Origin: Galdieria partita
Taxonomy: Eukaryota; Rhodophyta; Bangiophyceae; Galdieriales; Galdieriaceae
Direction of reading: 5' to 3'
Assembly (NCBI GenBank): GCA_025991245.1
Contig: BQMJ01000011.1
Location: forward strand, 186,001-250,000
DNA length: 64,000 nt
The notes below the pieces were generated by a model that made no database searches, was not told the origin of the DNA, and saw nothing but the letters and a program-made list of their open reading frames with translations. Positions 30,019 through 40,300 of the stretch are shown piece after piece (position 1 is the first letter of the stretch; the number at the start of each line of letters is the position of its first letter). The position numbers and the translations under genes are program-made.

Positions 30019-31608
30019 CTACAACCTATCCGAAGAATCGTATGGAACTGTGAAACTGGATTTTTTCATTTGTGCTTGTTGGTGTTTGGCTAACCACCAA
30101 CAAGCCAATGGATATAATATAAATCCTATTAAAATCATTGACATTGCAGATAAAAAGGCGGCAAGTCCACTAAGGCAAATCATAAGTACACAACAACATA
30201 TTCCTGAACTGCAACATAACCAAACTCCTATAAATCCTCCAGGTATCGCAAACGGCCTCGAGATATATGGATACTTGTACCTTAAACGTATTAGAGCCAA
30301 AAACTCCAACATTTCCTTGATACAATATAGAACCGAGTCTATTTCAACCAACTTCTCAAAGCTTAACAAAGAAAATAATGCAGTTCCAATAGCAACAAGC
30401 GCTATACATCGAACAGGAGTCTTATAAATACGATGTAAAACAGCAAGTTCTGGTGGTAACAATTGCGTTGTTGCCATACCATACAAGGCACGTGAAGAAG
30501 TTGCCATCAAGGAATTTAACATCCCAGCAGCACTTGCCAACCCACCCAACGTAATTAACGTACCGCACCAAGTACCTCCAACAACACGATTCGCAACTAA
30601 AGGCCAAAAAGCATCATTCCATTCGTCCCAGTCTTGAGCAAACGTAACAGAAGCAGCTACAGGCAGTAGAAAGGAGGCCAATCCCAGTGCACAAGAAAGC
30701 AAAATTGCAGCTGGATAAGTACGCGAAGCATTCTTCACCTCTCCAGCACATGTCCCTGCACTATCAAAACCACATAGATTCCATAACAATGTGGCCCAGA
30801 ATAAGCTCCAATCGGTGTCCCGATCACCTCGCCACTGAAACCATATTTTGGGATCTGACTGTGGAAGACCAACGAGTGTTAAAATAGCAAACGGAATAGC
30901 AACGATTACAACAAAAATAACGGAAGCCCAACCAACTATTTCAAGACCTCGGTAGTTGAGAAGAAAACAAAACATCAACAAGAATATTCCGCCACCCCAA
31001 CTAAGCCACAAAGAAAGATGATCTACCCCTAAGAATATCTTCAAGTAATCACTGAAAAGCCTAGGAAGCAAGGCATTGTCTACCAACGAACCAAAAAAGT
31101 TCCACCATCCCACTTGAAACCCCCAAAAGTTCCCAAAAGCTTCTTCCACCCATACAACGAAACCTCCATCTCGTGGATAAAGCGTCGAAAGCTCCGCCGT
31201 CATAAGTGCTTGGGGTGCTGACCATATCCATGGAACAACAAGTAAACCTATTAGAGCTGGAAGAGGACCAGCTGCTTGTACAACTGGCTCCAAGCCGTAA
31301 CCACCGCCAGCAGTTACTAAATACATTAGCCCGGCCAGCTGAAAGACTCCTAAAGTTCTTGGAGGTGATGAGTCTGCCACTTCTTCCGAGTCAACGCCGT
31401 CCAAACTATGACCTATAGCTTTGTTTACAACATTACAACTACTCATACTGGAACCAGGTGGATAAGCGGTTTTCTGTTCGGACGACCACCAGGCAACACC
31501 TCTTTGTTTATTGTCCTCTGCGTTGGTCTCTCTCTGACCTAAAAACTTTACATTTTCGAAACTACCATATGCTTGAGAACTAGAGACTTCATTATCGGGA
31601 TTGAACAT
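30019..31608 (-). CDS. APC-family amino acid/polyamine permease
   Basis: 529 residues, intronless, about twelve membrane segments. The N terminus is polar; segment 1 reads LAGLMYLVTAGGGYGLEPVV, followed by the family-typical ELSTLYPRDGGFVVWVEEAFG and GFQVGWWNFFGSLVDNALLP. LLWNLCGFDSAGTCAGEVKN lies in segment 6. This is closest to the plant polyamine/L-type transporter (PUT/LAT) group, so substrates are likely polyamines or neutral amino acids; the exact substrate is inference. Extracellular uptake fits the mixotrophic habit of Galdieria. Confidence 0.9.
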   Translation of the reverse strand: MFNPDNEVSSSQAYGSFENVKFLGQRETNAEDNKQRGVAWWSSEQKTAYPPGSSMSSCNVVNKAIGHSLDGVDSEEVADSSPPRTLGVFQLAGLMYLVTAGGGYGLEPVVQAAGPLPALIGLLVVPWIWSAPQALMTAELSTLYPRDGGFVVWVEEAFGNFWGFQVGWWNFFGSLVDNALLPRLFSDYLKIFLGVDHLSLWLSWGGGIFLLMFCFLLNYRGLEIVGWASVIFVVIVAIPFAILTLVGLPQSDPKIWFQWRGDRDTDWSLFWATLLWNLCGFDSAGTCAGEVKNASRTYPAAILLSCALGLASFLLPVAASVTFAQDWDEWNDAFWPLVANRVVGGTWCGTLITLGGLASAAGMLNSLMATSSRALYGMATTQLLPPELAVLHRIYKTPVRCIALVAIGTALFSLLSFEKLVEIDSVLYCIKEMLEFLALIRLRYKYPYISRPFAIPGGFIGVWLCCSSGICCCVLMICLSGLAAFLSAMSMILIGFILYPLACWWLAKHQQAQMKKSSFTVPYDSSDRL

Positions 31609-32049
31609 TCTAACTGCTCTAAGGCTTATCCTTCATGCTAAATGGCAATCAGCTGGAACTCCAACCCATTTGTGGATTGAGTTGTTCTCTCTTCTGCTAA
31701 AGCTTGATACCTTATGTCTTAAAAATTTGCCGTTTCGTTATAATCGATACTATTTGTTTCATAAGCTCTTGGAGGTTCGTATAGGAGAAACCTTTGTTCA
31801 ACTGTGTTTAATCCTAGTTGATGCAAGCCTCGCAGAGCACTGAGTTGAACAGATGGCAACTTGACAAGTCATTTCTTCAAAAGGACTCTTTGGAAAAAAA
31901 CCTTACTTGAGAAAAACATATATTTGAACTATAAATACTCTTATCCTTAAAAATAGAGTGATTATTAAGTAGACAGCGGTGGCAAGTGTCAAACCGAAAA
32001 CAAGTTGAATATTTATATGTAAATTCAATCACCCATCATAAAGGCAAAG
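31609..32049. other. intergenic region, no gene seen
   Basis: 441 nt between the permease start and the stop of the CaaX protein gene, both minus strand. An 80-codon plus-strand frame at 31601-31843 has no recognisable content. Confidence 0.4.
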
Positions 32050-33189
32050 CTAAGAAATCACACAACAGCCGCCTTCGGCCGCTTTCTGTTTAGACTTTCC
32101 AGTTTTTTCGTCAGGCCTATAGTGCTGAGGTTTCGGAGGAGGAGGAGGAATACGTTGCGTATCAGAAGCCGTCTTCAACTCCGTTGTTTCCTTTTTCTCG
32201 ATATCAACTTTTTGATTATTCTCTTCCCTTTCTTTCAATTCTGGTATAAAATCATGTTTCTGCGAGTTTGAAACAGTAGGGGAGTTCTTCTTCTCAGGTT
32301 GTAACTTGTCCTCAACCAATGAGGAATCCGACTGGCTCTCAGCAGGGCTATAGATACTGACTTCTGTTTGTTGGTTTGCAACATTTTCACTCTCTGTGTG
32401 CTTTTCGTGAATATTCGTGGAATGATTCCGATGTTCAGAGAATGAGGTTTGCTGACTGCTACTTTGTGTTTTTGAAGTTTGCAAAGCTATATCATTGTTT
32501 TCTTCTACTGAATATGAATCTTCACCAACACCATTAGCTTCAACGTATCCATTCTCTCCATTCGTCAACAATGATAGTTTATCAGTATCTTCAACTGCAC
32601 TTTCATTAGAATCTATAAAACCATCAGACATGGCCGTCTTTGCATGATCATACTTTTCTTCATCTGGAATATTTGTTTTCTGTTCAGATTCTTCCTCTTC
32701 TACGACTTCTCCATCCTTCTGTATGTCTGGTGTATCTTGAACGATATATGACTTGTGATCATAAGCATTATCAATCCATGAAAAATGCTTTTTACATAAG
32801 AACAATATGCAGTCGTGTTGTTCACTTTGGAATGCGAAAGTCTTACTGGAGGAACATCTTTCTGGAGGTTCCTTTCCGCTTGCTGCTGTTATAAGTGCTT
32901 GGCATTGTTGTTCTTCCATATTTTCATAGTCTCCATAGCCTAATAGCTTTCCGTTCTTAGGCAACGGTTTCATGGGTTGAGTATCCATTCCAAGCGCGCT
33001 CAAGTCACATAAAGCTTTCAGATGTGTACCACAAGTAATATAGCCTTGTTTTTCACCTGGCAAACAAAACATGTACTTTCCTTTGGTCCGACATTTGCTG
33101 GGCTTTTGCTTTACAGTATATCTGGCTTGACAATACTCGGTAGGAGGGTTTGTAAGATAAATGTTTACGATAGGTTCTTCTACTGCCAT
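32050..33189 (-). CDS. unrecognised Cys/His-repeat protein with CaaX box
   Basis: 379 residues from the ATG at 33189; intronless. The N-terminal 150 residues hold two related units. Unit 1 (about residues 18-65) has YCQARYT, then KCRTKGKYMFC and ITCGTHLKALC. Unit 2 (about 95-145) has QCQALIT, ERCSSSKTFAF and LFLCKKHFSWI. Each shows Cys-x-Ala/Gln, a second Cys 12-14 residues on, and a closing Cys-x2-His, which suggests two zinc sites. The rest is a Ser/Glu/Asn-rich disordered stretch, a Pro run (RIPPPPPKP) and a C-terminal AAEGGCCVIS, a CaaX box with an extra Cys that could be palmitoylated. I do not recognise the family. A membrane-anchored zinc-binding adaptor is the best guess. Confidence 0.75.
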   Translation of the reverse strand: MAVEEPIVNIYLTNPPTEYCQARYTVKQKPSKCRTKGKYMFCLPGEKQGYITCGTHLKALCDLSALGMDTQPMKPLPKNGKLLGYGDYENMEEQQCQALITAASGKEPPERCSSSKTFAFQSEQHDCILFLCKKHFSWIDNAYDHKSYIVQDTPDIQKDGEVVEEEESEQKTNIPDEEKYDHAKTAMSDGFIDSNESAVEDTDKLSLLTNGENGYVEANGVGEDSYSVEENNDIALQTSKTQSSSQQTSFSEHRNHSTNIHEKHTESENVANQQTEVSIYSPAESQSDSSLVEDKLQPEKKNSPTVSNSQKHDFIPELKEREENNQKVDIEKKETTELKTASDTQRIPPPPPKPQHYRPDEKTGKSKQKAAEGGCCVIS

Positions 33190-33331
33190 CACTATTATTC
33201 TCTTTCAGGAAATTGACAAACCACAATCGACAATATGGAAAATCCGTTCTTATAGGAATTGATGACGTCAATCGCTCTCTGCAGCTTTGCTGTCTAATCG
33301 CAATTCTCTAAAAGGAGGTGACGAGTTCTCT

Positions 33332-35996
33332 TTACTTGGTTCGACGTTTACGATAAGACACATGGAACGCTCTACGTGGCATATCTCTCTTCAGTACAAC
33401 GAGGAAAAGCGAGTCGCAATAAAGACAACCTTTTTGCTTAATATTACTTGTTAAAGTCTCAAGCCATAACTTTCTAGAGTGGCAAACGTTGCATTTCTCC
33501 GTTTGTTCCTCAAGACCAACTTGAACAACGGAATCCCGTGAGAACTTGAGACAAAAGCTACAACGGTTACAATAGATCTGAAGTGAATCTAATGGTGATA
33601 AGAAAAGAACACCAGGAGAAAGTGGCGACTTGCTCACTTCTGCTTGCTGAACACATTGCCCACAAAGTCCAATAGTGCACTGATGCCACTGTCTCCAAGG
33701 ACAAGAAAAACTACGACACATAGAGAGTTCAGTGCAACCCATCCCTGGGTACCATTCTAGTTCTTTAAAGTTTGTGTTCGAGGAAGAATCGGAGAAACAC
33801 TTTGGACAAATAAGTAAGGGTCGTCCCCAGCTACTAACCCACGTCACTAGCTCGAAAGCGTCTCCTTGACACTTGTAACCGTTCATAATATGAAACTTTC
33901 CTGTAGGAAGACGTAAGGTATCATTACAGTTCATACAAAACAGACGGTTCTGCTTTTCTTCAATAAGTTTCATATATCTATTGCATCTTCCACATAACGA
34001 AAAATTCTTTCCTCTACTATGCAGAGTTGTAAATACTGTCTCAAACAAAGTATCCATAGTCTCAATATGTTCTCTAAAGTATACAAACTTTTTCCAAAAA
34101 ATCTTCAAACAGTGTTCAACAACACTTATAGCGTCAACTTGTCCTGAGGCTACTTGAGATATTTCTTGTTCTATATGACTCCTGACTACTGGTGAGACAA
34201 GCTGAGGATCTATTTTTTGATACCTAATATAAAGTTAGCGATATTCAAACTATTAAGAAAGTATATTCGAACCCTCGATACAGCAGAATTCCTAACTGTG
34301 TTGGAATCAAGCGTCTCTCACTTGAAAGACGGACATAGTCTCTCATGATAATATTATTGATATGAGTTGGAATACTTGCATCAGTTCCAATACCGTGTTT
34401 CTCCATTAAACCCACTAAATCGCTTTCTGAAAGATATTTAGGAGGCTCAGTCTGCATTTCTTCTAAAGAGACTGTAAAGTCTTCAATAAGATCATTTTGT
34501 TCAAAGAGTATCTGACTATTCATATTGAATGATTCCATATAGTGGGTGAAACTTGAAAACTCCAGCCATCCAGGTACTGTAAGCTTCCTCTGACAGAAGA
34601 AAAACTTTTCTCTACCAATTAGCATACAATATTGCTGATTTGTCACAACTGCATCTTCTGAAAGACTTGCCAAAAAACAATTTACGATAAGTTCGTAGAC
34701 ACGTTCGTGCTCTGCATTTCTCAGAGAACCTCTTTCTGCTCCACGAACAGGAGTAATTGGTGGATGGTCACCTTTATCAACGCCTCCTTGTCTCGATTTG
34801 TTTGGATAATTCCTCTCTCGGAAATTCTTGACAATAGGAAACCAAGTTGATGTTCTTTCGAGTTCAGACAATACTGCTTCAATGTCAAAGGAAGGTGGAT
34901 ACTTGGAAGATTCTGTTCGTGGATAGGAAATCAGTCCTTGTGTGTACAAACTTTCTGCAACTGATGCAACTTGATGAGGTGAAATCTTCAATTTCTTAGA
35001 GGCTAACTTGAGCAACTCCACTGTATTTAATGGTAAGGGCCGCTTACGTCTTTCCGTCGTTGTTGTTATATCAATAATCTTCCCTAAAATACCATTTGAG
35101 CAGGAGTTTAGACGTTCTACTACTGCATTTGCAACTTGTCGCTCAAATATTTTGCCACGACAAGAGTACCAACTCGTTGTCCGGTTGTCTTTTCGAACAT
35201 TGACAACTATCAAAAAGAAAGTTTCGGGTGAAAACTTGGAAATTTCATCCAATCTGGCAACACAAAAACCGAGCGTAGGAGTTTGACAAGGACCATAACT
35301 GACCAATCTGAAAAGCAACTGTCAGAGGAAATGACGCAAGTAGATCCATACATACTTAGAATCAAGACTCGAAAACTTGTCACGAAAATACTGCGTCTGA
35401 AAACGAGTGAACGCGACTCCAACTTTCAAGTCTATTTCTGCTCTCACGTCCACAGAAGAAGCTTGGTTTATATCAACAAAAGTTAAACTGTTCATAGCTC
35501 TACAAATGTCTCGAGTTGTCAGAGCTGAAAACTTGGCCCGAAACACGGTGGCTCTGTTTCCGCTGATAACCGGAACGCTTCTCATGGAATCCTTCACACA
35601 AGATATTACTTCACAGGCAATATTTTCTCCTTCTCTATCACAATCTAGCCAAAGGACGAGGTAGTCGATCCCTGTTGCTTCCTTTGTTAAATGCTTGACA
35701 ACTTTCGAACTAGAATCGGCGACTACTTTACGTATACCAGCAAAGAAAAGTTCTTCCGCGTCAACTGAGTTCCAATCGTTGTACTCCTTTGTGAAATCAA
35801 AGCCGTACACGTGTCCAAGGACAGAAGTCACCTTTATGTTCGCCTTTTGACCACGAAAGTAACTTTGAAACTCGTGTACCCTACATGCACTTGTTCGAGC
35901 AGCTCTCGTGCAATAAGAACCTTGAGAAAGTGCATTTGCAACCGTTTCGGCTATGGAAGGCTTTTCTGCAACAATCAAAACTTGAAGCATAATCAT
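33332..35996 (-). CDS. TOP3B: DNA topoisomerase III beta (type IA)
   Basis: Three exons, about 850 residues. Toprim: LIVAEKPSIAETVANALS, SVLGHVYGFDF, LVLWLDCDREGENIACEV (the DxD acidic triad). A 55-nt intron interrupts before LVSYGPCQTPTLGFCVARL, which holds the catalytic Tyr. Later motifs are LISYPRTESSKYP, GDHPPITPV and VGLMEKHGIGTDASIPTHI. After a second intron comes the C-terminal Cys-rich region with several zinc-finger pairs (SLCGRCNRYMKL, LFCMNCNDTL, PLLICPKCF, IYCNRCSFC, EKCNVCHS, GCLYCDSLF). The GMGC and CGRCNRYMKL blocks identify the beta rather than the alpha type. There is no RGG-box tail; the protein ends in RKRRTK. It relaxes single-stranded DNA or RNA, usually with TDRD3. Confidence 0.93.
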
Positions 35997-36381
35997 CAAT
36001 TCAACATGTGATTCTGTCTAAATATGTATATGAAGGATACTCTTCGAAGAGCCTCTGATTCCTCGAATAAGTAATGAGAACATTTAAGAGCTCTTTCAGT
36101 TTTACAATTTGAAATACAAAGCTTTCGTAACATGCGGTCTCACTTCAGGCATTAAAGACCAACGGATATATACAAAACTGATGCTAAAATCCAGGAATAA
36201 CGAAATAATTTTACAATCGTGTATCGTTATCTTACAGATGTGTATTCTCACTAATGAATTGTATTGAAGTTACAAAAAAGAACACAGTCGAGTTCCACAT
36301 ACACTTATTTTACTGATAAAAGACAACTACACGAATAATAATCATACAGACTCAACACAAATGCCCTCCACTACTTGTTAT
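35997..36381. other. intergenic region, no gene seen
   Basis: AT-rich spacer between the TOP3B start and the stop of the phosphate symporter gene. Nothing recognisable. Confidence 0.4.
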
Positions 36382-37944
36382 CTACTCTGAAAGTACGGCC
36401 ATCTCATTCTTTGACGACTCGTCCATATTCCCACGTTGTTTTTCATCAGAATCACTAGAACTGAAATACTTTGAATAGTGTGAGGGCTGCAGATATTTCA
36501 ACTCAACACCATGTTCAAGACAAAACCTTTCAAATTCCAAATCAAGAGCCTCCAGTGACTTCTTCTTATTATCTGGAATGCAAATATAAGTCAATATGGC
36601 TCCAATAAATGACAAGCCACCACAAAATATGAAGACTGCTCGAGGCCCATTGACAGGATTTATACTTTTCAATGGATTGAAGACTTGAGTTCCAATAGCA
36701 GCGCCGGTCTTTCCAAATGCTGCTGAAACACCGTGAAGCGTTGCACGTACGGCTGTTGCATAGGTTTCTGTTGGAAGAATAAAAGTAGTACAGTTCGCAC
36801 CAAATTGAGTGAAGAAAAAGAACAGCCCGTACATCATAATAAATGGTCCAGGATTCGTTCGCAACAAGTTGAAGATGCCGCCCATAATTATTGCAATCAC
36901 ACCACTTACTACAGCACCAATAATTTGAATATTTCTCGAGCCAATATAGTCGGCAGTAAATGCCGAGACGAAATATCCTGGCAGACCAATCAATAAGATA
37001 AGTATACTTGTGTACTCCGTGAAAACCAAGTTTGTCGAGCGGACATCTGTTTCTTTCAAGATCGACTTTGTCATTTCCGACGAAAAAAGGCCGTTTGAGT
37101 AAAACAGAAAGTCATTAATAAACCAGGTCCCAGCGGTTCCAATAATGTTCACCCAGTACTTACGTAAAACCAACAACCAAGGAAGATTCTTGCGTGAAAG
37201 ACCGGCAACCTCATAACGTGTAGAGTTTCTCATTCTCCATCGAAGAATATAAATTGGAATCACAGGAACAATACTTGACGCCAAAGCAACCCTCCAGACA
37301 GGCTCAAAATTACTTGGATTCGCTTTTGCCCATTCGATCAAAAGTATCCCGTATACGTACGCAGTGATAGTGCCTACACCTTGCATTGCAAACACGAGGA
37401 GTACGTTCTTTCCCCTTTTCACTTTCGCATCCTCACCTGCCTCGCAAGACGTCGTTGCTGCACAAGGGTATTCACCACCAATTCCAACACCTAGAAAGCC
37501 TCGCACTATCACAAGCATCCAGAACATGCCGGTCTGCGAACCATTTGCTCCGAAAGAAACAGTCTCCAAAATGGGTCCAATGAGAAGGATAGTGGCTGTA
37601 GTTAAGAGTCCCGCCTTGCGACCGATGCGGTCGGCGAACAAACCGAAGAAGAGCATTCCAACAATATCACCTACAAGTATGCTGTTTGAAACCCTCGTCT
37701 TCATTGTACTCGTGAAAGAGTCTGGATAAGCTTCTGTCCAGACGCCATTCAGAATACTGACAATAAAAATGTTATATGCATCTGTAAAGAAGCCCACTCC
37801 AGAGACTAGAGTATTGATGATAGGCGAGCGAAATCCACCGTATAATTTTTCCTCTTCTACAACTCTTTGTTGTACAATTACGTCTGCTTCTTCTTGTAAC
37901 TTGTTAAGTTCCTCGTCAACGCGGTTTATATTCGAAACGGACAT
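36382..37944 (-). CDS. phosphate:H+ symporter-family (PHS) MFS transporter
   Basis: 520 residues, intronless, about twelve membrane segments. Motifs of the PHS family: GVGFFTDAYNIFIVS in segment 1, FFGLFADRIGRKAGLL between segments 2 and 3, and the signature GVGIGGEYPCAATTSCEA in segment 4 (family GGDYPLSA). Between segments 6 and 7 is a basic loop. The family takes up phosphate or glycerophosphodiesters with protons; in this sequence the group with phosphate transporters of fungal Pho84 and Git1 type is the nearest by eye, and substrate choice between them is open. High external acidity would supply the proton gradient if this is Galdieria. Confidence 0.88.
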   Translation of the reverse strand: MSVSNINRVDEELNKLQEEADVIVQQRVVEEEKLYGGFRSPIINTLVSGVGFFTDAYNIFIVSILNGVWTEAYPDSFTSTMKTRVSNSILVGDIVGMLFFGLFADRIGRKAGLLTTATILLIGPILETVSFGANGSQTGMFWMLVIVRGFLGVGIGGEYPCAATTSCEAGEDAKVKRGKNVLLVFAMQGVGTITAYVYGILLIEWAKANPSNFEPVWRVALASSIVPVIPIYILRWRMRNSTRYEVAGLSRKNLPWLLVLRKYWVNIIGTAGTWFINDFLFYSNGLFSSEMTKSILKETDVRSTNLVFTEYTSILILLIGLPGYFVSAFTADYIGSRNIQIIGAVVSGVIAIIMGGIFNLLRTNPGPFIMMYGLFFFFTQFGANCTTFILPTETYATAVRATLHGVSAAFGKTGAAIGTQVFNPLKSINPVNGPRAVFIFCGGLSFIGAILTYICIPDNKKKSLEALDLEFERFCLEHGVELKYLQPSHYSKYFSSSDSDEKQRGNMDESSKNEMAVLSE

Positions 37945-38691
37945 GACAAAATCTATTCAGCACAATAACTGAAACGTCCCGGCGCTTATAAAGGCTTCTC
38001 ATCTCATCACCAAGATTCTGGTAGATGCGAATCGAATCCAAAAAGATTCTTATCGAGATTCGGAATTTCATGGTCCAAATCCTGAAAGATCGGCAGACAG
38101 CTGTCTCTTCGCTCCAATACTCATTCAATACGAATTACCGGATATGCGTTTCTCTGCCCAGCGAATGCATGCGTTCGTCTTACAAAGACTCCCTTCATGT
38201 ACAACGACAGTCCTCTAAAACATTGACGAGAAAAACGCAACTTCCAAAATATTGGATTTTATACTAATTTCTATGATACAAAATTTACGGGGCGGTAGAC
38301 ACGAAAGTAAAGTATCATTTAATTCCTGCGTATTCCAGCTATTGAGCGTCTAAAATTCCCGTTCTACTCAATCTGTCCAGTCGTAAGTTTCTGGCAACTC
38401 TTTCTTTGATAAGGCTAAATTTTCAGCAAACATTTAGAGGCAGCCCATGAATTTGACTCATAGAAACGCTAGGAAAAATTCCTAAATGTTAGGGATTAAA
38501 GAATCTCTTGGAAACAAGTTGAGCTGTGCAGTATAGTATGGAAAAAAACATTTGAATATCCAAATTATCTGGTTAAAGCTATTTCATTGGAATAGACGGC
38601 CCTCATATTGCAAATAAGTCGTGCTAAGTTGAGACATAAAGTATATATTGAGTGCCTGTCTTTCTCATCAAACCTATCAAATAGCGTAGCT
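37945..38691. other. intergenic region, no gene seen
   Basis: 747 nt, minus-strand genes on both sides. Frames of 70-80 codons on both strands show no recognisable sequence. Confidence 0.45.
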
Positions 38692-39666
38692 TTACTGAAC
38701 TCTCTTCACGAGTTTAGTTCCTTCATACTGTGGAGCAATGAAACCCAACTCTTGTGCAAGTTTCGGAGGTATAAAACGACCGCCAATGTAATGTATTCCA
38801 GAAAACGAAGAGGCACATCGTTTTGGAGCTGTTAAGGAAATAAGCATATCTGGAACAAAGCCAACACAATAAATATCGCCTTCGTTTACATCCCATCCCG
38901 ACGGTATATCTACAGAAACTTTTTGTGCACTGGATGCTTTCAAAGACTGAATAATATCATAAAATGGAGGGCGGATTGCTTCCTTCAACGGTCTTCAAAA
39001 AATTAAAGTCAACGAAACTTAAATTTTAAGCAAAACTTACTTTGAAGGGTCAACGCGGAAAGAGAAACCAAATATAGCATCTATGATTATATCAGGCTCT
39101 TGAATTTGTTCCCAAGCCGAGAGAATAGGAATATCCAAAACTTTCAGTTGTTTAACTAGTGATTGAAACAAGCTTTGTTCAGTTTTCTTTGGATATAGAA
39201 TACTAACACGGTATCCAAAGTGAAAAAGATGCCTTGCAGCTACTAAACTGATAGTACAAATAACTTAGTTGGTAAATGTTGCAGACGAGGAACTGAAGGG
39301 TCCATCAACTTACCCGTCACCTCCGTTATTTCCAGGTCCACAGACACATAAAACGTGTGACGGGCAGGATGAAGATAAGGGATACTGCTCAGCAACCGCC
39401 AACGCAACTGCCAATCCTGCCAGTTCCATCAGCTGGTCAACAGAAAAAGAATATTGAGAACCCATCAACAGTTGATCAACTTTAATTGCTTGTTCCTGTG
39501 ATAGAAAGGGTAACTTCGAAAACGATAAGCTTGACATGTTAATTCGAAAGCCTTGTTTCCTTTGACGATATAAGAACTGATATTTCGTATTGAACAAACT
39601 GGAGACTGCGACTTTGGCAAATGGTACAAGTCCCAGAAGTGTCAATGCGGAAGAGCTCAAATACAT
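38692..39666 (-). CDS. NAXE: NAD(P)H-hydrate epimerase (YjeF N-terminal domain)
   Basis: Interconverts R and S forms of damaged NAD(P)H-hydrate so that a dehydratase can repair it. Three exons. The first ATG is at 39666 and gives a hydrophobic/basic leader ([20 protein letters not shown]), so organelle targeting is likely; a cytosolic form could start at 39537 (MSSLSFSKL). Exon 1 ends in the classic nucleotide loop [11 protein letters not shown]. Exon 2 reads [20 protein letters not shown] and [14 protein letters not shown] with the catalytic Asp. Exon 3 has [15 protein letters not shown] and [14 protein letters not shown]. All active-site motifs are intact, in contrast to the paralog at 44298. 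Confidence 0.92.
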
Positions 39667-40300
39667 TTGTGCTTTCCAATATGGACAATGCTGCCTAGTT
39701 TTTGTAACTTTCTTGAGTTTCAACAGGACTCTGAGAAGTGTCTAGTATATGGAACTTTGACTTAATCTTCAATACATTTTGTTTCACTATGAGTCGGTCA
39801 AGTTATTAATAACGAGAACCCAAGGCCAGAGAAAGATTCTCAAACATTGATTTGTAAACCAGTTTTCCAGATTTCACTTTGTAAAGCGTCAGAGAATACT
39901 AAAGAGTGGAAACTATCACCGAACATGCCAGTCTGTCAAAGGCTGCCTACAGTTTATGCTGAGTTTCGTGCACTTTAACAGTAAAAACACCGAATCTATC
40001 CTTAACCGTCTAACTTCAAGACAGAAACTGTTGATGTTGTATCAAACTTAAAACCACGCGTTCCAAAACAAAGCTGAGTCTATTGATTGTCCAAAGTCGG
40101 AACAGCAAAGAATCGTCACTGTCTCCATCCAAATAGAATCTTTTGTTGCACACTTGAAAACAAGGCTGTTTTCGTCTTTCTAGATATCTAGTGCAACCAC
40201 TGGTTTCCCTTATGTTCAAGTGCAGTTCTTATATGCTCTGTGACTTGTACAAAGTTTTCTGGACATTTGTGATTTTTGACGCAATTGAACAACTTGTGTC
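39667..40300. promoter_or_regulatory. upstream region shared by NAXE and RPB2
   Basis: 634 nt between divergent start codons. No coding frame with recognisable content. Confidence 0.4.

Noticed and set aside
30050-30427. 125-codon plus-strand frame inside the amino-acid permease gene
   Set aside because: It is antisense to a well-supported transporter and consists of its mirrored codons.
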